Assembly: GCA_034658975.1 (NCBI GenBank) | Contig: JAYEGJ010000108.1 | Location: forward strand, 1 to 7,983 | DNA length: 7,983 nt | DNA from: SZUA-217 sp034658975 | GTDB taxonomy: Bacteria; Actinomycetota; Acidimicrobiia; Spongiisociales; ZC4RG35 | Reading direction: 5' to 3' | The notes under the pieces: model-generated | The model's database searches: none | Told to the model about the DNA's origin: nothing | The model's input: the letters and a program-made list of their open reading frames with translations, nothing else | Program-made: the position numbers and the translations under genes | Shown: one piece after another, positions 1-6,355 of the stretch | Position numbering within the stretch: position 1 is the first letter of the stretch | Layout: the number at the start of each line of letters is the position of its first letter

Positions 1-621
1 TTGCTCAACGCGAGGGAATCCGGTGAGGGTCAGGTGGTGGACGCTGCGATGGTGGACGGGTCTGCGCTGCTGATGGCATCCCACCACGGGTTCGCAGCCG
101 AAGGATGGTGGGACGGAACGGCTCGTTCTTCGAACCTTCTCGACGGGGCTGCTCCGTTCTATACGACGTACGAAGCATCTGACGGCGGCCGCGTCGCGGT
201 GGGGGCACTGGAGCCGCAGTTCTTCGCCGAGTTGGTGGGCAAACTCGGGCTGGACCCGGCCGAACTGCCCGCCCAACTCGATCGTGAGGGTTGGCCCACC
301 ATGAGGGAGGCCTTTGCCTCCAGGTTCTCGGAGCGCACCCGTGACGAGTGGTCTGAGCACTTCGAAGGCTCGGATGCCTGTGTCGCACCCGTCCTGTCCA
401 TGAGTGAGGCTCCGGACCACCGCTACAACCGGGCTCGATCGACATTCACCGAGTTGGAAGGGATTGTTCAGCCCGCTCCGGCGCCCCGGTTCTCGGCAAC
501 ACCCGCCTCCGTGGAAGGCACACCCTGCTCGCCCGGGGAGCACACCGACCGAATACTCGCTGACCTGGGTTATAGCCCGGAACGAATCGTTATGCTCCGT
601 GGGTCCGGAGCCATTTCCTGA
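1..621 (+). CDS. Alpha-methylacyl-CoA racemase, CoA-transferase family III (CaiB/BaiF), 5'-truncated by window edge
   Basis: This is the C-terminal 206 residues of an enzyme that interconverts (2R)- and (2S)-2-methylacyl-CoA esters by alpha-proton exchange. What is seen: the family blocks GQVVDAAMVDG (residues 10-20 of the fragment), NLLDGAAPFYTTY (45-57), VAVGALEPQFF (65-75) and DACVAPVL. From memory of the mycobacterial enzyme MCR (about 360 residues; catalytic His126, Asp156, Glu241), Glu71 of the fragment aligns with Glu241, while the His and Asp lie upstream of the window. About 170 N-terminal residues are therefore missing, and the TTG at base 1 is an internal leucine codon, not a start. 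The stop is at 619-621, 15 bases before the acyl-CoA synthetase, so the two are very probably co-transcribed. Another family III CoA-transferase activity is possible, but the racemase-specific blocks make it less likely. Confidence 0.9.
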   Translation: MLNARESGEGQVVDAAMVDGSALLMASHHGFAAEGWWDGTARSSNLLDGAAPFYTTYEASDGGRVAVGALEPQFFAELVGKLGLDPAELPAQLDREGWPTMREAFASRFSERTRDEWSEHFEGSDACVAPVLSMSEAPDHRYNRARSTFTELEGIVQPAPAPRFSATPASVEGTPCSPGEHTDRILADLGYSPERIVMLRGSGAIS

Positions 622-627
622 ACCATT

Positions 628-634
628 GGAGGAG
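628..634 (+). promoter_or_regulatory. Ribosome binding site for the acyl-CoA synthetase
   Basis: GGAGGAG sits just before the GTG at 637. The GGAGG core ends four bases from the start, which is close but usable. It supports GTG as the start and lies in the 15-base gap after the racemase stop. Confidence 0.6.
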
Positions 635-636
635 CC

Positions 637-2478
637 GTGAGTGACCAGGCCGTTCTCGCTGAGCGAGCGGAGATAGACGCAATTGTTGAAGATCAGACAC
701 TTGTCGATGTCTTCAACCGAAACGCGGACGATCACGCAGATCAGCCGGCGATCCATTGGAAGGACGGGGACTGGAAGAGTCTCACGTGGTCGGAGTACCG
801 GAGAGAGGTCCACAAGGCAGCCGCCGGCCTCCAAGCCCTCGGCGTGGGCGATGGTGAGTTTGTCGCGGTCATGGCGGGGAACACGCCCGAACACGTCATT
901 GCCGACTTCGCCGCGATGCACGCCGGCGCCACCCCGGTGACTGTCTACTCGACGCTCGCCGCCAATCAGGTCAAGTACATCGCCGACAACTGCAAGGCGA
1001 CTGTGGCGATCCTCGAAAACCTCGAATTCATGAAGCGGTGGGAGTCGATCCGTTCCGAGCTGCCCAACCTTCGCTATGTGGTCCTTCTGTCAGGCGCCGA
1101 GAACTACGACACCCTCGACTGGGTCCTGAGCTGGGACGAGATGCTCGCCAGGGGCACCCATCGGCTCTCCGAAGACCCTGAGACCGTCGAGCGCTCCTCT
1201 GCCGCCATCACATCCGACACCCTTGCCACGCTGATCTATACCTCCGGGACGACTGGAACCCCCAAGGGCGTCATGATCAGTCAGTACAACGTTATGTGGA
1301 CGCTCGAGTCGATGCGTCGAGCGGCCGACCTGCAACTCGGGGCAAGGATGGTGTCCTATCTTCCATTGGCGCACATCGCCGAGCGGCTCGCCACCCATTA
1401 CATGGGCACCTTTCTCGCCGGACAGGTTTGGTACTGCCCCAACCTCGCCGGAGTCCTCGAGTACATCCAGCAGGCCCGTCCGACGCTTTTCGTCGGTGTC
1501 CCGCGGGTGTTTGAGAAGTTCCACGCCCGTCTGGCGTCACGCTTCGCCGAGGCAGAAGGAATCCAGGGGACGCTGCTGAAGAAAGCATTGGCCGCCAACG
1601 AGAAACGAGTGGATGCCGAGTTGGCCGGAACCGGAAGCGCTCCCATGACCGCAGGGATCTTGGACAAGATCGTGCTTTCCAAGGTGCGCGAGGGGCTCGG
1701 GATGGATCAGGTCGAGATCGCCATCACTGCCGCCGCACCGATCAACCCGGATCTGGTCAAGTTCTTCATGACCATCGGGATCCCGCTGTTTGAGCTCTAC
1801 GGCATGTCCGAGAACACCGGACCGGCTTCCACCAACCTCCCCGGCAGGATCAAGATCGGGTCGGTAGGACCCCCGCTGCCCGGGGTCGAGATGAAGATCG
1901 CAGACGATGGAGAGATTCTGATGCGCGGTGGGATCGTCACGCAGGGCTACTGGAAGCTCGACGACGCGACCCGGGAGGCATTCCTGCCCGACGGCTGGCT
2001 CGCCACCGGCGATCTTGGTCGTATCGACGAGGACGGGTATGTCTGGATCGTCGGCCGCAAGAAGGAGATCATCATCACGGCCGCCGGCAAGAACATCGCG
2101 CCGGCGAAGCTGGAGACCGCCTTGGGCAACCATCCGATCATCTCCAAAGCGTGCATGATCGGCGACGCACGGAAGTTCGTTTCGATGGTGATCGCTCTCG
2201 ACCCCGAGGAAGCGCCGGCATGGGCCGCGGCGCACGGCATCGAGTACACGGACCTCGAGAGCTTCACAGAACTGCCAGAGGTCCAGGATGAGGTCGCCCA
2301 TGCCGTCGAAGAGGCCAACAGCAAGGTTGCCCATGTCGAGCAGGTCAAGAAGTGGTTCATCGTTCCCGATGAGTGGAGCCCGGATTCGGGCGAAGTGACG
2401 CCTTCGCTGAAACTGAAGCGACGGATCGTGCTTGACAAGTACGCCGATCAGATCGACGCCTTGTACACCGGTATCTGA
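637..2478 (+). CDS. Long-chain fatty-acid-CoA ligase (AMP-forming acyl-CoA synthetase, FadD15/ACSBG-like)
   Basis: This 613-residue adenylate-forming enzyme activates a carboxylic acid with ATP and CoA, giving acyl-CoA, AMP and pyrophosphate. It feeds the beta-oxidation genes around it. Seen in order: the N-terminal adenylation domain with the P-loop signature YTSGTTGTPKG (201-211); the block YGMSENTGP (388-396); the GWLATGDLGRIDEDGY hinge region (453-468, Asp459 being the ribose-binding aspartate); GRKKEIIITAAGKNIAP (473-489); and a C-terminal lid with PSLKLKRR (589-596), in which Lys592 fits the catalytic lysine. Length and the IAPAKLE block match long-chain synthetases of the FadD15/bubblegum group rather than medium-chain or FadD17/19-type enzymes. 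The chain length or sterol nature of the substrate cannot be read from sequence. The GTG start is supported by the GGAGGAG just upstream. All core motifs are intact. Confidence 0.93.
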   Translation: MSDQAVLAERAEIDAIVEDQTLVDVFNRNADDHADQPAIHWKDGDWKSLTWSEYRREVHKAAAGLQALGVGDGEFVAVMAGNTPEHVIADFAAMHAGATPVTVYSTLAANQVKYIADNCKATVAILENLEFMKRWESIRSELPNLRYVVLLSGAENYDTLDWVLSWDEMLARGTHRLSEDPETVERSSAAITSDTLATLIYTSGTTGTPKGVMISQYNVMWTLESMRRAADLQLGARMVSYLPLAHIAERLATHYMGTFLAGQVWYCPNLAGVLEYIQQARPTLFVGVPRVFEKFHARLASRFAEAEGIQGTLLKKALAANEKRVDAELAGTGSAPMTAGILDKIVLSKVREGLGMDQVEIAITAAAPINPDLVKFFMTIGIPLFELYGMSENTGPASTNLPGRIKIGSVGPPLPGVEMKIADDGEILMRGGIVTQGYWKLDDATREAFLPDGWLATGDLGRIDEDGYVWIVGRKKEIIITAAGKNIAPAKLETALGNHPIISKACMIGDARKFVSMVIALDPEEAPAWAAAHGIEYTDLESFTELPEVQDEVAHAVEEANSKVAHVEQVKKWFIVPDEWSPDSGEVTPSLKLKRRIVLDKYADQIDALYTGI

Positions 2479-2499
2479 CCGTCTGACACGAGACAGGGA

Positions 2500-3648
2500 A
2501 TGAAGAGATCCCTTTTCGAGGCCGACCACGAGCTCTTTCGCTCGAGTGTCAAAGAGTTCATCGGTAGAGAGGTAACTCCACACGTCGATGAGTGGGAGGC
2601 GTCGGGGATAGTCGACAAGACGATGTTCCGGAAGGCAGGCGACGCCGGTCTTCTGGGCATGGCCGTTCCCGAGGAATACGGGGGCGGCGGAGTCGATGAC
2701 TTCCGGTTCAACGTGGTGATCGTCGAAGAGATGATGCGGGCCGATGCAGCCGGCTCGGGCATGTGCATCACCCTTCACAACGACGTCGTGATGCCCTACT
2801 TCCTGGAGCTGGCTACCGATGAGCAGAAGGAGCGGTGGCTTCCGGGCATGGCGTCGGGCGAGCTGATGACGGCGGTTGCCATGACCGAGCCCGGGGCCGG
2901 CTCCGACCTCGCCGGCATCACGACCACGGCAATCCGTGACGGCGACCATTACCTGGTCAACGGAACCAAGACCTTCATCACCAACGGGATCAACTCGGAT
3001 CTTGTGGTGGTTGCCGTGAAGACCAACCCGGCCGAGCGCCACTCGGGGATGAGCCTCTTGGTGGTCGAGGAAGGCATGGACGGCTTCACAAGAGGCCGCA
3101 ATCTCGAGAAGATCGGCCTCCACGCCAACGATACGGCCGAACTCTTCTTCGAAGACGTGCCGGTCCCCGTCGAGAACCTGCTGGGCGAGGAGGGGAGGGG
3201 ATTCCTCCATCTCGTCCACAATCTGCCCCAGGAACGTCTCTCGCTGACAACCGGAGCGATTGCCTCGTCCCAGGTGGCCTTCGAGTGGACGCTTGCCTAT
3301 GTCAAGGAACGCGAAGCATTTGGTCAGCCAATCGGCGGCTTCCAGACCGTCAAGCACACGATGGCCGAGATGCGCACCGAGCTCGACATCGCTCAGACCT
3401 ATGTCGACTCCCAGATCATGGACCACGTCAATGGCAACCTGTCCGCCGAGGACGCGGCGAAGTCGAAATGGTGGGTCACCGAGCTTCAGAACAGTGTCGT
3501 GAGTCGTTGTCTTCAGTTCTTTGGGGGCTGGGGATACATGGAGGAATATCCGATAGCACGGGCATTCAGGGATGCTCGTGTTCAAACCATCTACGGGGGC
3601 ACGACCGAAGTCATGAAAGAGATTATCGGTCGGTCCCTCGGTCTCTGA
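2500..3648 (+). CDS. Acyl-CoA dehydrogenase (FAD-dependent, LCAD/isovaleryl-CoA dehydrogenase-type active site)
   Basis: This 382-residue flavoprotein introduces the alpha,beta double bond into acyl-CoA, passing electrons to an electron-transfer flavoprotein. Seen: the typical N-terminus MKRSLFEADHELFRSSV; the FAD/substrate signature AMTEPGAGSDL (127-137); helix G with LPQERLSL (242-249); REAFGQPIGGFQ; and the C-terminal IYGGTTEVMKEIIGR (364-378). Gly366 occupies the position of the catalytic Glu376 of medium-chain enzymes. Glu245 sits where LCAD and isovaleryl-CoA dehydrogenase carry their catalytic glutamate, so activity is probably retained with a preference for long or branched substrates (inference). 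The ATG is the only possible start: the in-frame stop of the previous gene is at 2476-2478 and no other start codon follows closely. Only AGGGA directly abutting the ATG resembles a ribosome site. Gaps are 21 bases upstream and 16 downstream. Confidence 0.93.
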   Translation: MKRSLFEADHELFRSSVKEFIGREVTPHVDEWEASGIVDKTMFRKAGDAGLLGMAVPEEYGGGGVDDFRFNVVIVEEMMRADAAGSGMCITLHNDVVMPYFLELATDEQKERWLPGMASGELMTAVAMTEPGAGSDLAGITTTAIRDGDHYLVNGTKTFITNGINSDLVVVAVKTNPAERHSGMSLLVVEEGMDGFTRGRNLEKIGLHANDTAELFFEDVPVPVENLLGEEGRGFLHLVHNLPQERLSLTTGAIASSQVAFEWTLAYVKEREAFGQPIGGFQTVKHTMAEMRTELDIAQTYVDSQIMDHVNGNLSAEDAAKSKWWVTELQNSVVSRCLQFFGGWGYMEEYPIARAFRDARVQTIYGGTTEVMKEIIGRSLGL

Positions 3649-3650
3649 AC

Positions 3651-3655
3651 GGAGG
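3651..3655 (+). promoter_or_regulatory. Ribosome binding site for the MFE-2-like dehydrogenase
   Basis: GGAGG with a nine-base spacer to the GTG at 3665, immediately after the acyl-CoA dehydrogenase stop. It fixes GTG 3665 as the start of the short-chain dehydrogenase. Confidence 0.7.
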
Positions 3656-3664
3656 AACAATCTG

Positions 3665-4570
3665 GTGAGTGAACCAATCGCTTTCGATGGTCGGGTCGCG
3701 ATCATCACCGGTGCTGGAGGCGGTCTGGGCCGCACATACGCTCTCGAATTGGCCCGTCGCGGGGCCAAGGTCGTCGTAAACGATCTCGGCGGATCGGTCG
3801 AGGGGACCGGGGCATCGACGTCTGCCGCCGATGTCGTGGTCTCCGAGATCGCGGCAGCCGGGGGAGAGGCGGTCGCCAACTACGACTCGGTCTCCACCGA
3901 GGAGGGTGGGGCCGGGATCATCGGTACCGCTCTCGACGCATTCGGTACCGTCGACATCGTCGTCAACAACGCTGGAATCCTTCGGGACAGGTCATTTGCC
4001 AACATGGAGATGTCGGAGATCGAGGCCGTTCTCGACGTTCACCTCAAAGGCGCCTTCTATGTGTCGCAGCCGGCGTTCAAGGTGATGAAGGAGAAGGCCT
4101 ATGGCCGATTTGTCTTCACGTCATCAGCGGCCGGGTTGTTCGGCAACTTTGGCCAGGCCAACTACGGGGCGGCCAAGGCCGGTCTGGTGGGTCTTTCCAA
4201 CGTGGTTGCCGTCGAGGGCATGAAGTACAACATCAAGTCCAACGCCATCGCTCCTATCGCACGCACCCGCATGACCGAGGACATCCTCGGGCCATTCGTC
4301 GAGATGGTCGACCCGAATCAGGTGACGCCCATGGTCGTGTACCTCTGCTCGGAAGCAAACACCCAGACCCACGAGATCTTCACCGTCGGCGGTGGTCGCT
4401 ACGGCCGGGTCTTCCTCGGCACCAACAACGGCTGGTTTGCCGGTGCCGGTGTCGTCCCCTCCGTGGAGGAGGTGGCCTCCAACCTCGACATGATCCGGGA
4501 TATCTCCGAGTACACGGTTCCTGGAAACCTCAATGAGGAGATGATGATCCTCGGCCAGATGTTCGCATAG
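3665..4570 (+). CDS. MFE-2-type (3R)-hydroxyacyl-CoA dehydrogenase, short-chain dehydrogenase/reductase family (17-beta-HSD type 4-like)
   Basis: This 301-residue enzyme is predicted to oxidise (3R)-3-hydroxyacyl-CoA to 3-ketoacyl-CoA with NAD+. Seen: TGAGGGLG (15-22) for dinucleotide binding; VVVNDLGG (36-43), where Asp40 favours NAD over NADP; NNAG (101-104); and the catalytic Ser154, Tyr167 and Lys171 within SSAAGLFGNFGQANYGAAK. His126 stands where classical SDRs have the fourth catalytic Asn; I recall the same His in human MFE-2, so this is a family trait and not a defect. The protein is about 50 residues longer than FabG-like SDRs, and its C-terminal extension (about 225-301) matches the tail of the MFE-2 dehydrogenase domain. 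In peroxisomes this domain is fused to the hydratase; here the hydratase is the next gene, 11 bases on. A plain 17-beta-hydroxysteroid dehydrogenase role is possible but less supported. Confidence 0.9.
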   Translation: MSEPIAFDGRVAIITGAGGGLGRTYALELARRGAKVVVNDLGGSVEGTGASTSAADVVVSEIAAAGGEAVANYDSVSTEEGGAGIIGTALDAFGTVDIVVNNAGILRDRSFANMEMSEIEAVLDVHLKGAFYVSQPAFKVMKEKAYGRFVFTSSAAGLFGNFGQANYGAAKAGLVGLSNVVAVEGMKYNIKSNAIAPIARTRMTEDILGPFVEMVDPNQVTPMVVYLCSEANTQTHEIFTVGGGRYGRVFLGTNNGWFAGAGVVPSVEEVASNLDMIRDISEYTVPGNLNEEMMILGQMFA

Positions 4571-4574
4571 GGAG
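4569..4574 (+). promoter_or_regulatory. Ribosome binding site for the hydratase
   Basis: AGGGAG overlaps the last two bases of the preceding TAG stop and lies seven bases before the ATG at 4582. The overlap suggests translational coupling between the dehydrogenase and the hydratase. Confidence 0.6.
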
Positions 4575-4581
4575 ACTGAGC

Positions 4582-5445
4582 ATGCCTATCGATATCGACC
4601 AGGTACTTGGAGCGGAACTACCCGGTGGATCGTTCTCATGGACAGACGACGACATCATCCTGTACAACCTCGGCGTCGGCGCTGGTAACCCGCCCACCGA
4701 CGAACTGGAGCTGAAGTACTCATACGAGGGCGACCTTCAGGCCATCCCCAGCTACGGCACCATCCCGCCATTCGGGATCATGATGAGCTTGGGGGCGATT
4801 GAGGGGCTGGATATCAGCCTCGCCCAGATTCTTCACGGTGAGCAGGAATTGATCGTCCATCGGCCCATCCCGACCACGGGCAGTGTCACCCAGACGGGCC
4901 GGATCATCGACGTTTTTGACAAGGGCAAGGGGGCCCTGGTCGTCATGGAGATCGTCTCGGTCGACGACAAAACGGGTGATCCGCTTTTCACCAATCGGTC
5001 ATCGATCTTCATCCGCGGAGAGGGGGGCTTCGGCGGCGAGTCCGGACCTTCAGCAGGCAACGAGGCACCGGAGCGGGAGCCCGACCACCTCGTCGAATCG
5101 GCAACCCTGCCCCAGCAGGCCCTCCTCTATCGACTTGCCTCCGGAGACAAGAACCCGCTCCACGCCGATCCAGGATTCGCCATGTTCGCCGGTTTTGAGA
5201 GGCCGATTCTCCACGGACTGTGCACCTACGGGATCGCGGCCAAGGCTGTTGTCGACGCGGCTCTCGACGGAAAGCCGGAACTCGTCGAGGACTACAAGGC
5301 TCGGTTCACCGGCCATGTCTTTCCGGGCGAGACGCTGGTCACCGCGATCTGGGAGGAGGATGACGGGCTGATCCTCAGAACGACGACCAAAGAGCGCGGG
5401 ACAACGGTTCTGGCGAATGCTGCGGTGAGAACGAGAGCAAGCTGA
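4582..5445 (+). CDS. R-specific enoyl-CoA hydratase 2 (MaoC-like, MFE-2 hydratase domain type, double hotdog)
   Basis: This 287-residue enzyme is predicted to hydrate trans-2-enoyl-CoA to (3R)-3-hydroxyacyl-CoA, handing product to the dehydrogenase encoded just upstream. The N-terminal, non-catalytic hotdog half carries YNLGVGAG (28-35) and LHGEQ (84-88), both typical of eukaryotic hydratase 2. A Gly/Ser/Glu-rich linker (about 146-165) leads to the C-terminal catalytic hotdog with YRLASGDKNPLHADPGFA (183-200) and RPILHGLCTYG (207-217). Asp189 and His194 form the expected catalytic dyad with the usual five-residue spacing. Length equals the hydratase-2 region of MFE-2, and there is no extra sterol-carrier domain. 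It is the last gene of the operon; the next gene converges 38 bases downstream. A short-chain PhaJ-type role is unlikely because PhaJ has a single hotdog. Confidence 0.92.
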   Translation: MPIDIDQVLGAELPGGSFSWTDDDIILYNLGVGAGNPPTDELELKYSYEGDLQAIPSYGTIPPFGIMMSLGAIEGLDISLAQILHGEQELIVHRPIPTTGSVTQTGRIIDVFDKGKGALVVMEIVSVDDKTGDPLFTNRSSIFIRGEGGFGGESGPSAGNEAPEREPDHLVESATLPQQALLYRLASGDKNPLHADPGFAMFAGFERPILHGLCTYGIAAKAVVDAALDGKPELVEDYKARFTGHVFPGETLVTAIWEEDDGLILRTTTKERGTTVLANAAVRTRAS

Positions 5446-5483
5446 GGGCGAGGCGGTAGCAGCGGCCGACCGGCCAGTGGGCA

Positions 5484-6314
5484 CTAGGCGCGGATCTCGA
5501 CCGGCGTGCCGATGGGCACCAGTCCGAACAGTTCTGTGATCAACTCGTTTGGCAGCCGGACACATCCCAGCGAAGCGGCGTTCCCGATCGAGGATGGGTT
5601 GTTCGTCCCGTGGATGCCGATGATCCCGTCGCCACCGTTGTATTCGGTAATGGTGTCCGATCGAGCCGACAATCCCAGTGCGTGTGGTCCCCACGGAGTG
5701 CCTTCGCTCGACAGGGTGACGCTGTCGGTGACGAAGAACTCCCCGGTGGGCGTGGGGTAGCCGGACTTCCCGATAGCCACGGTCGAGGTCAGGACTTCTT
5801 CACCGCTCACGACGTAGGAGAGCTGTCGATCGCTGAGGTCGATGATTATGCGACCCTCCACCACATAGAGGGCGACCTCGGTTGAGTGGACCCATCCCGT
5901 CGAGCCGTTGGGTCGGATCGGGAGCATGACCTCCAGCCAGCCGTCGGGACCTTGCTGCACGACTGAAAGCACCGTCGCCGTGCCCAGAATCGTGTGCGCA
6001 TCCAGCGTCATCATCTCTTGGCCTGATCCGGGGGCGTCGTAGATCACGGTGTCGCCGATGGTGGTTGCCACCAACGACGCGGTCGCGCCGAGTTCGGCAG
6101 CGAAGCCTGCGTACATGGGTCTCGACTCTTCGGGCTCGGACCGGGCCTGTTGCTCGGGCTCGGAGGTCGCGACGCCTGCTTTCACCGGGGGAGTGGTGCC
6201 GAGTTGGATGTCAGCGTCGGAGATCTTCTGCGGTTCGAGTCCCGTGGCGGGAGCACACGCGGCCAGCGTCAATAGAGCTGCCATCAGTAGTGCGCCGCGT
6301 TTCATAACTCGCAT
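5484..6314 (-). CDS. Lipoprotein L,D-transpeptidase (YkuD catalytic domain with SH3-like domain)
   Basis: This 276-residue secreted enzyme is predicted to make 3-3 cross-links in peptidoglycan, or to attach proteins to it, outside the membrane. Seen: a short basic start, a hydrophobic stretch and the lipobox LAAC, with Cys20 as the lipidated residue; a Pro/Glu/Ser-rich linker (21-70); a bacterial SH3-like segment (about 79-150, with GWLEVMLPIRPNGSTGWV at 125-142); and a YkuD domain (152-275). The catalytic signature is intact: His235 in IGIHGTN and Cys251 in SLGCVRL. Two starts are possible: ATG at 6314, or ATG at 6305, which gives the typical lipoprotein beginning MKRGALL (273 residues). Neither has a Shine-Dalgarno; the 6305 start has a TATCAT box seven bases upstream and could be leaderless. 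It is unrelated in function to the converging beta-oxidation operon. Confidence 0.92.
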   Translation of the reverse strand: MRVMKRGALLMAALLTLAACAPATGLEPQKISDADIQLGTTPPVKAGVATSEPEQQARSEPEESRPMYAGFAAELGATASLVATTIGDTVIYDAPGSGQEMMTLDAHTILGTATVLSVVQQGPDGWLEVMLPIRPNGSTGWVHSTEVALYVVEGRIIIDLSDRQLSYVVSGEEVLTSTVAIGKSGYPTPTGEFFVTDSVTLSSEGTPWGPHALGLSARSDTITEYNGGDGIIGIHGTNNPSSIGNAASLGCVRLPNELITELFGLVPIGTPVEIRA

Positions 6315-6318
6315 GATA
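6313..6318 (-). promoter_or_regulatory. Candidate -10 box (TATCAT) for the L,D-transpeptidase
   Basis: On the reverse strand TATCAT (TANNNT form) lies seven bases before the ATG at 6305, the spacing expected of a leaderless actinobacterial transcript. It overlaps the alternative ATG at 6314, so it favours the inner start. No convincing -35 hexamer is visible, and the box is short enough to arise by chance. Confidence 0.3.
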
Positions 6319-6341
6319 TCGGTCGGTTCGGAGGAGGTGTT

Positions 6342-6347
6342 TAGCCT
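6342..6347 (+). promoter_or_regulatory. Candidate -10 box (TAGCCT) for the D-2-hydroxyacid dehydrogenase
   Basis: TAGCCT (TANNNT form) lies eight bases before the ATG at 6356, placing a predicted transcript start on or next to the start codon. The only Shine-Dalgarno-like sequence, GGAGG at 6333-6337, is 18 bases from the ATG and too far to act. No clear -35 hexamer is seen. Confidence 0.3.
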
Positions 6348-6355
6348 CGACCTTT

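Noticed and set aside
1..3. TTG at base 1 as a start codon for the racemase
   Set aside because: Homologous sequence continues without a break to the window edge, and the catalytic His and Asp region of the family should lie upstream, so this is an internal Leu codon.
3788..3793. His126 in place of the catalytic Asn in the MFE-2-like dehydrogenase, considered as a broken active site
   Set aside because: The same His is, as I recall, present in the MFE-2 dehydrogenase domain family, and Ser154, Tyr167 and Lys171 are intact, so it is a family trait.
1537..3879. Very long reverse-strand open frame (780 codons) antisense to the synthetase, dehydrogenase and start of the SDR
   Set aside because: It spans three well-supported forward genes and their junctions, and its translation is low-complexity, His/Asp/Arg-rich and unlike any family. 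Such stop-free antisense frames are a by-product of GC-rich codon use.
5446..5483. Possible bidirectional terminator in the 38-base convergent gap (GGCC at 5464-5467 and 5472-5475)
   Set aside because: The stem is only four base pairs with a four-base loop and no T-run on either strand, too weak to call a terminator.
5050..5694. Reverse-strand open frame of 214 codons across the hydratase and L,D-transpeptidase ends
   Set aside because: It overlaps two confident genes in other frames and its translation is Arg/His-rich with no recognisable domain.
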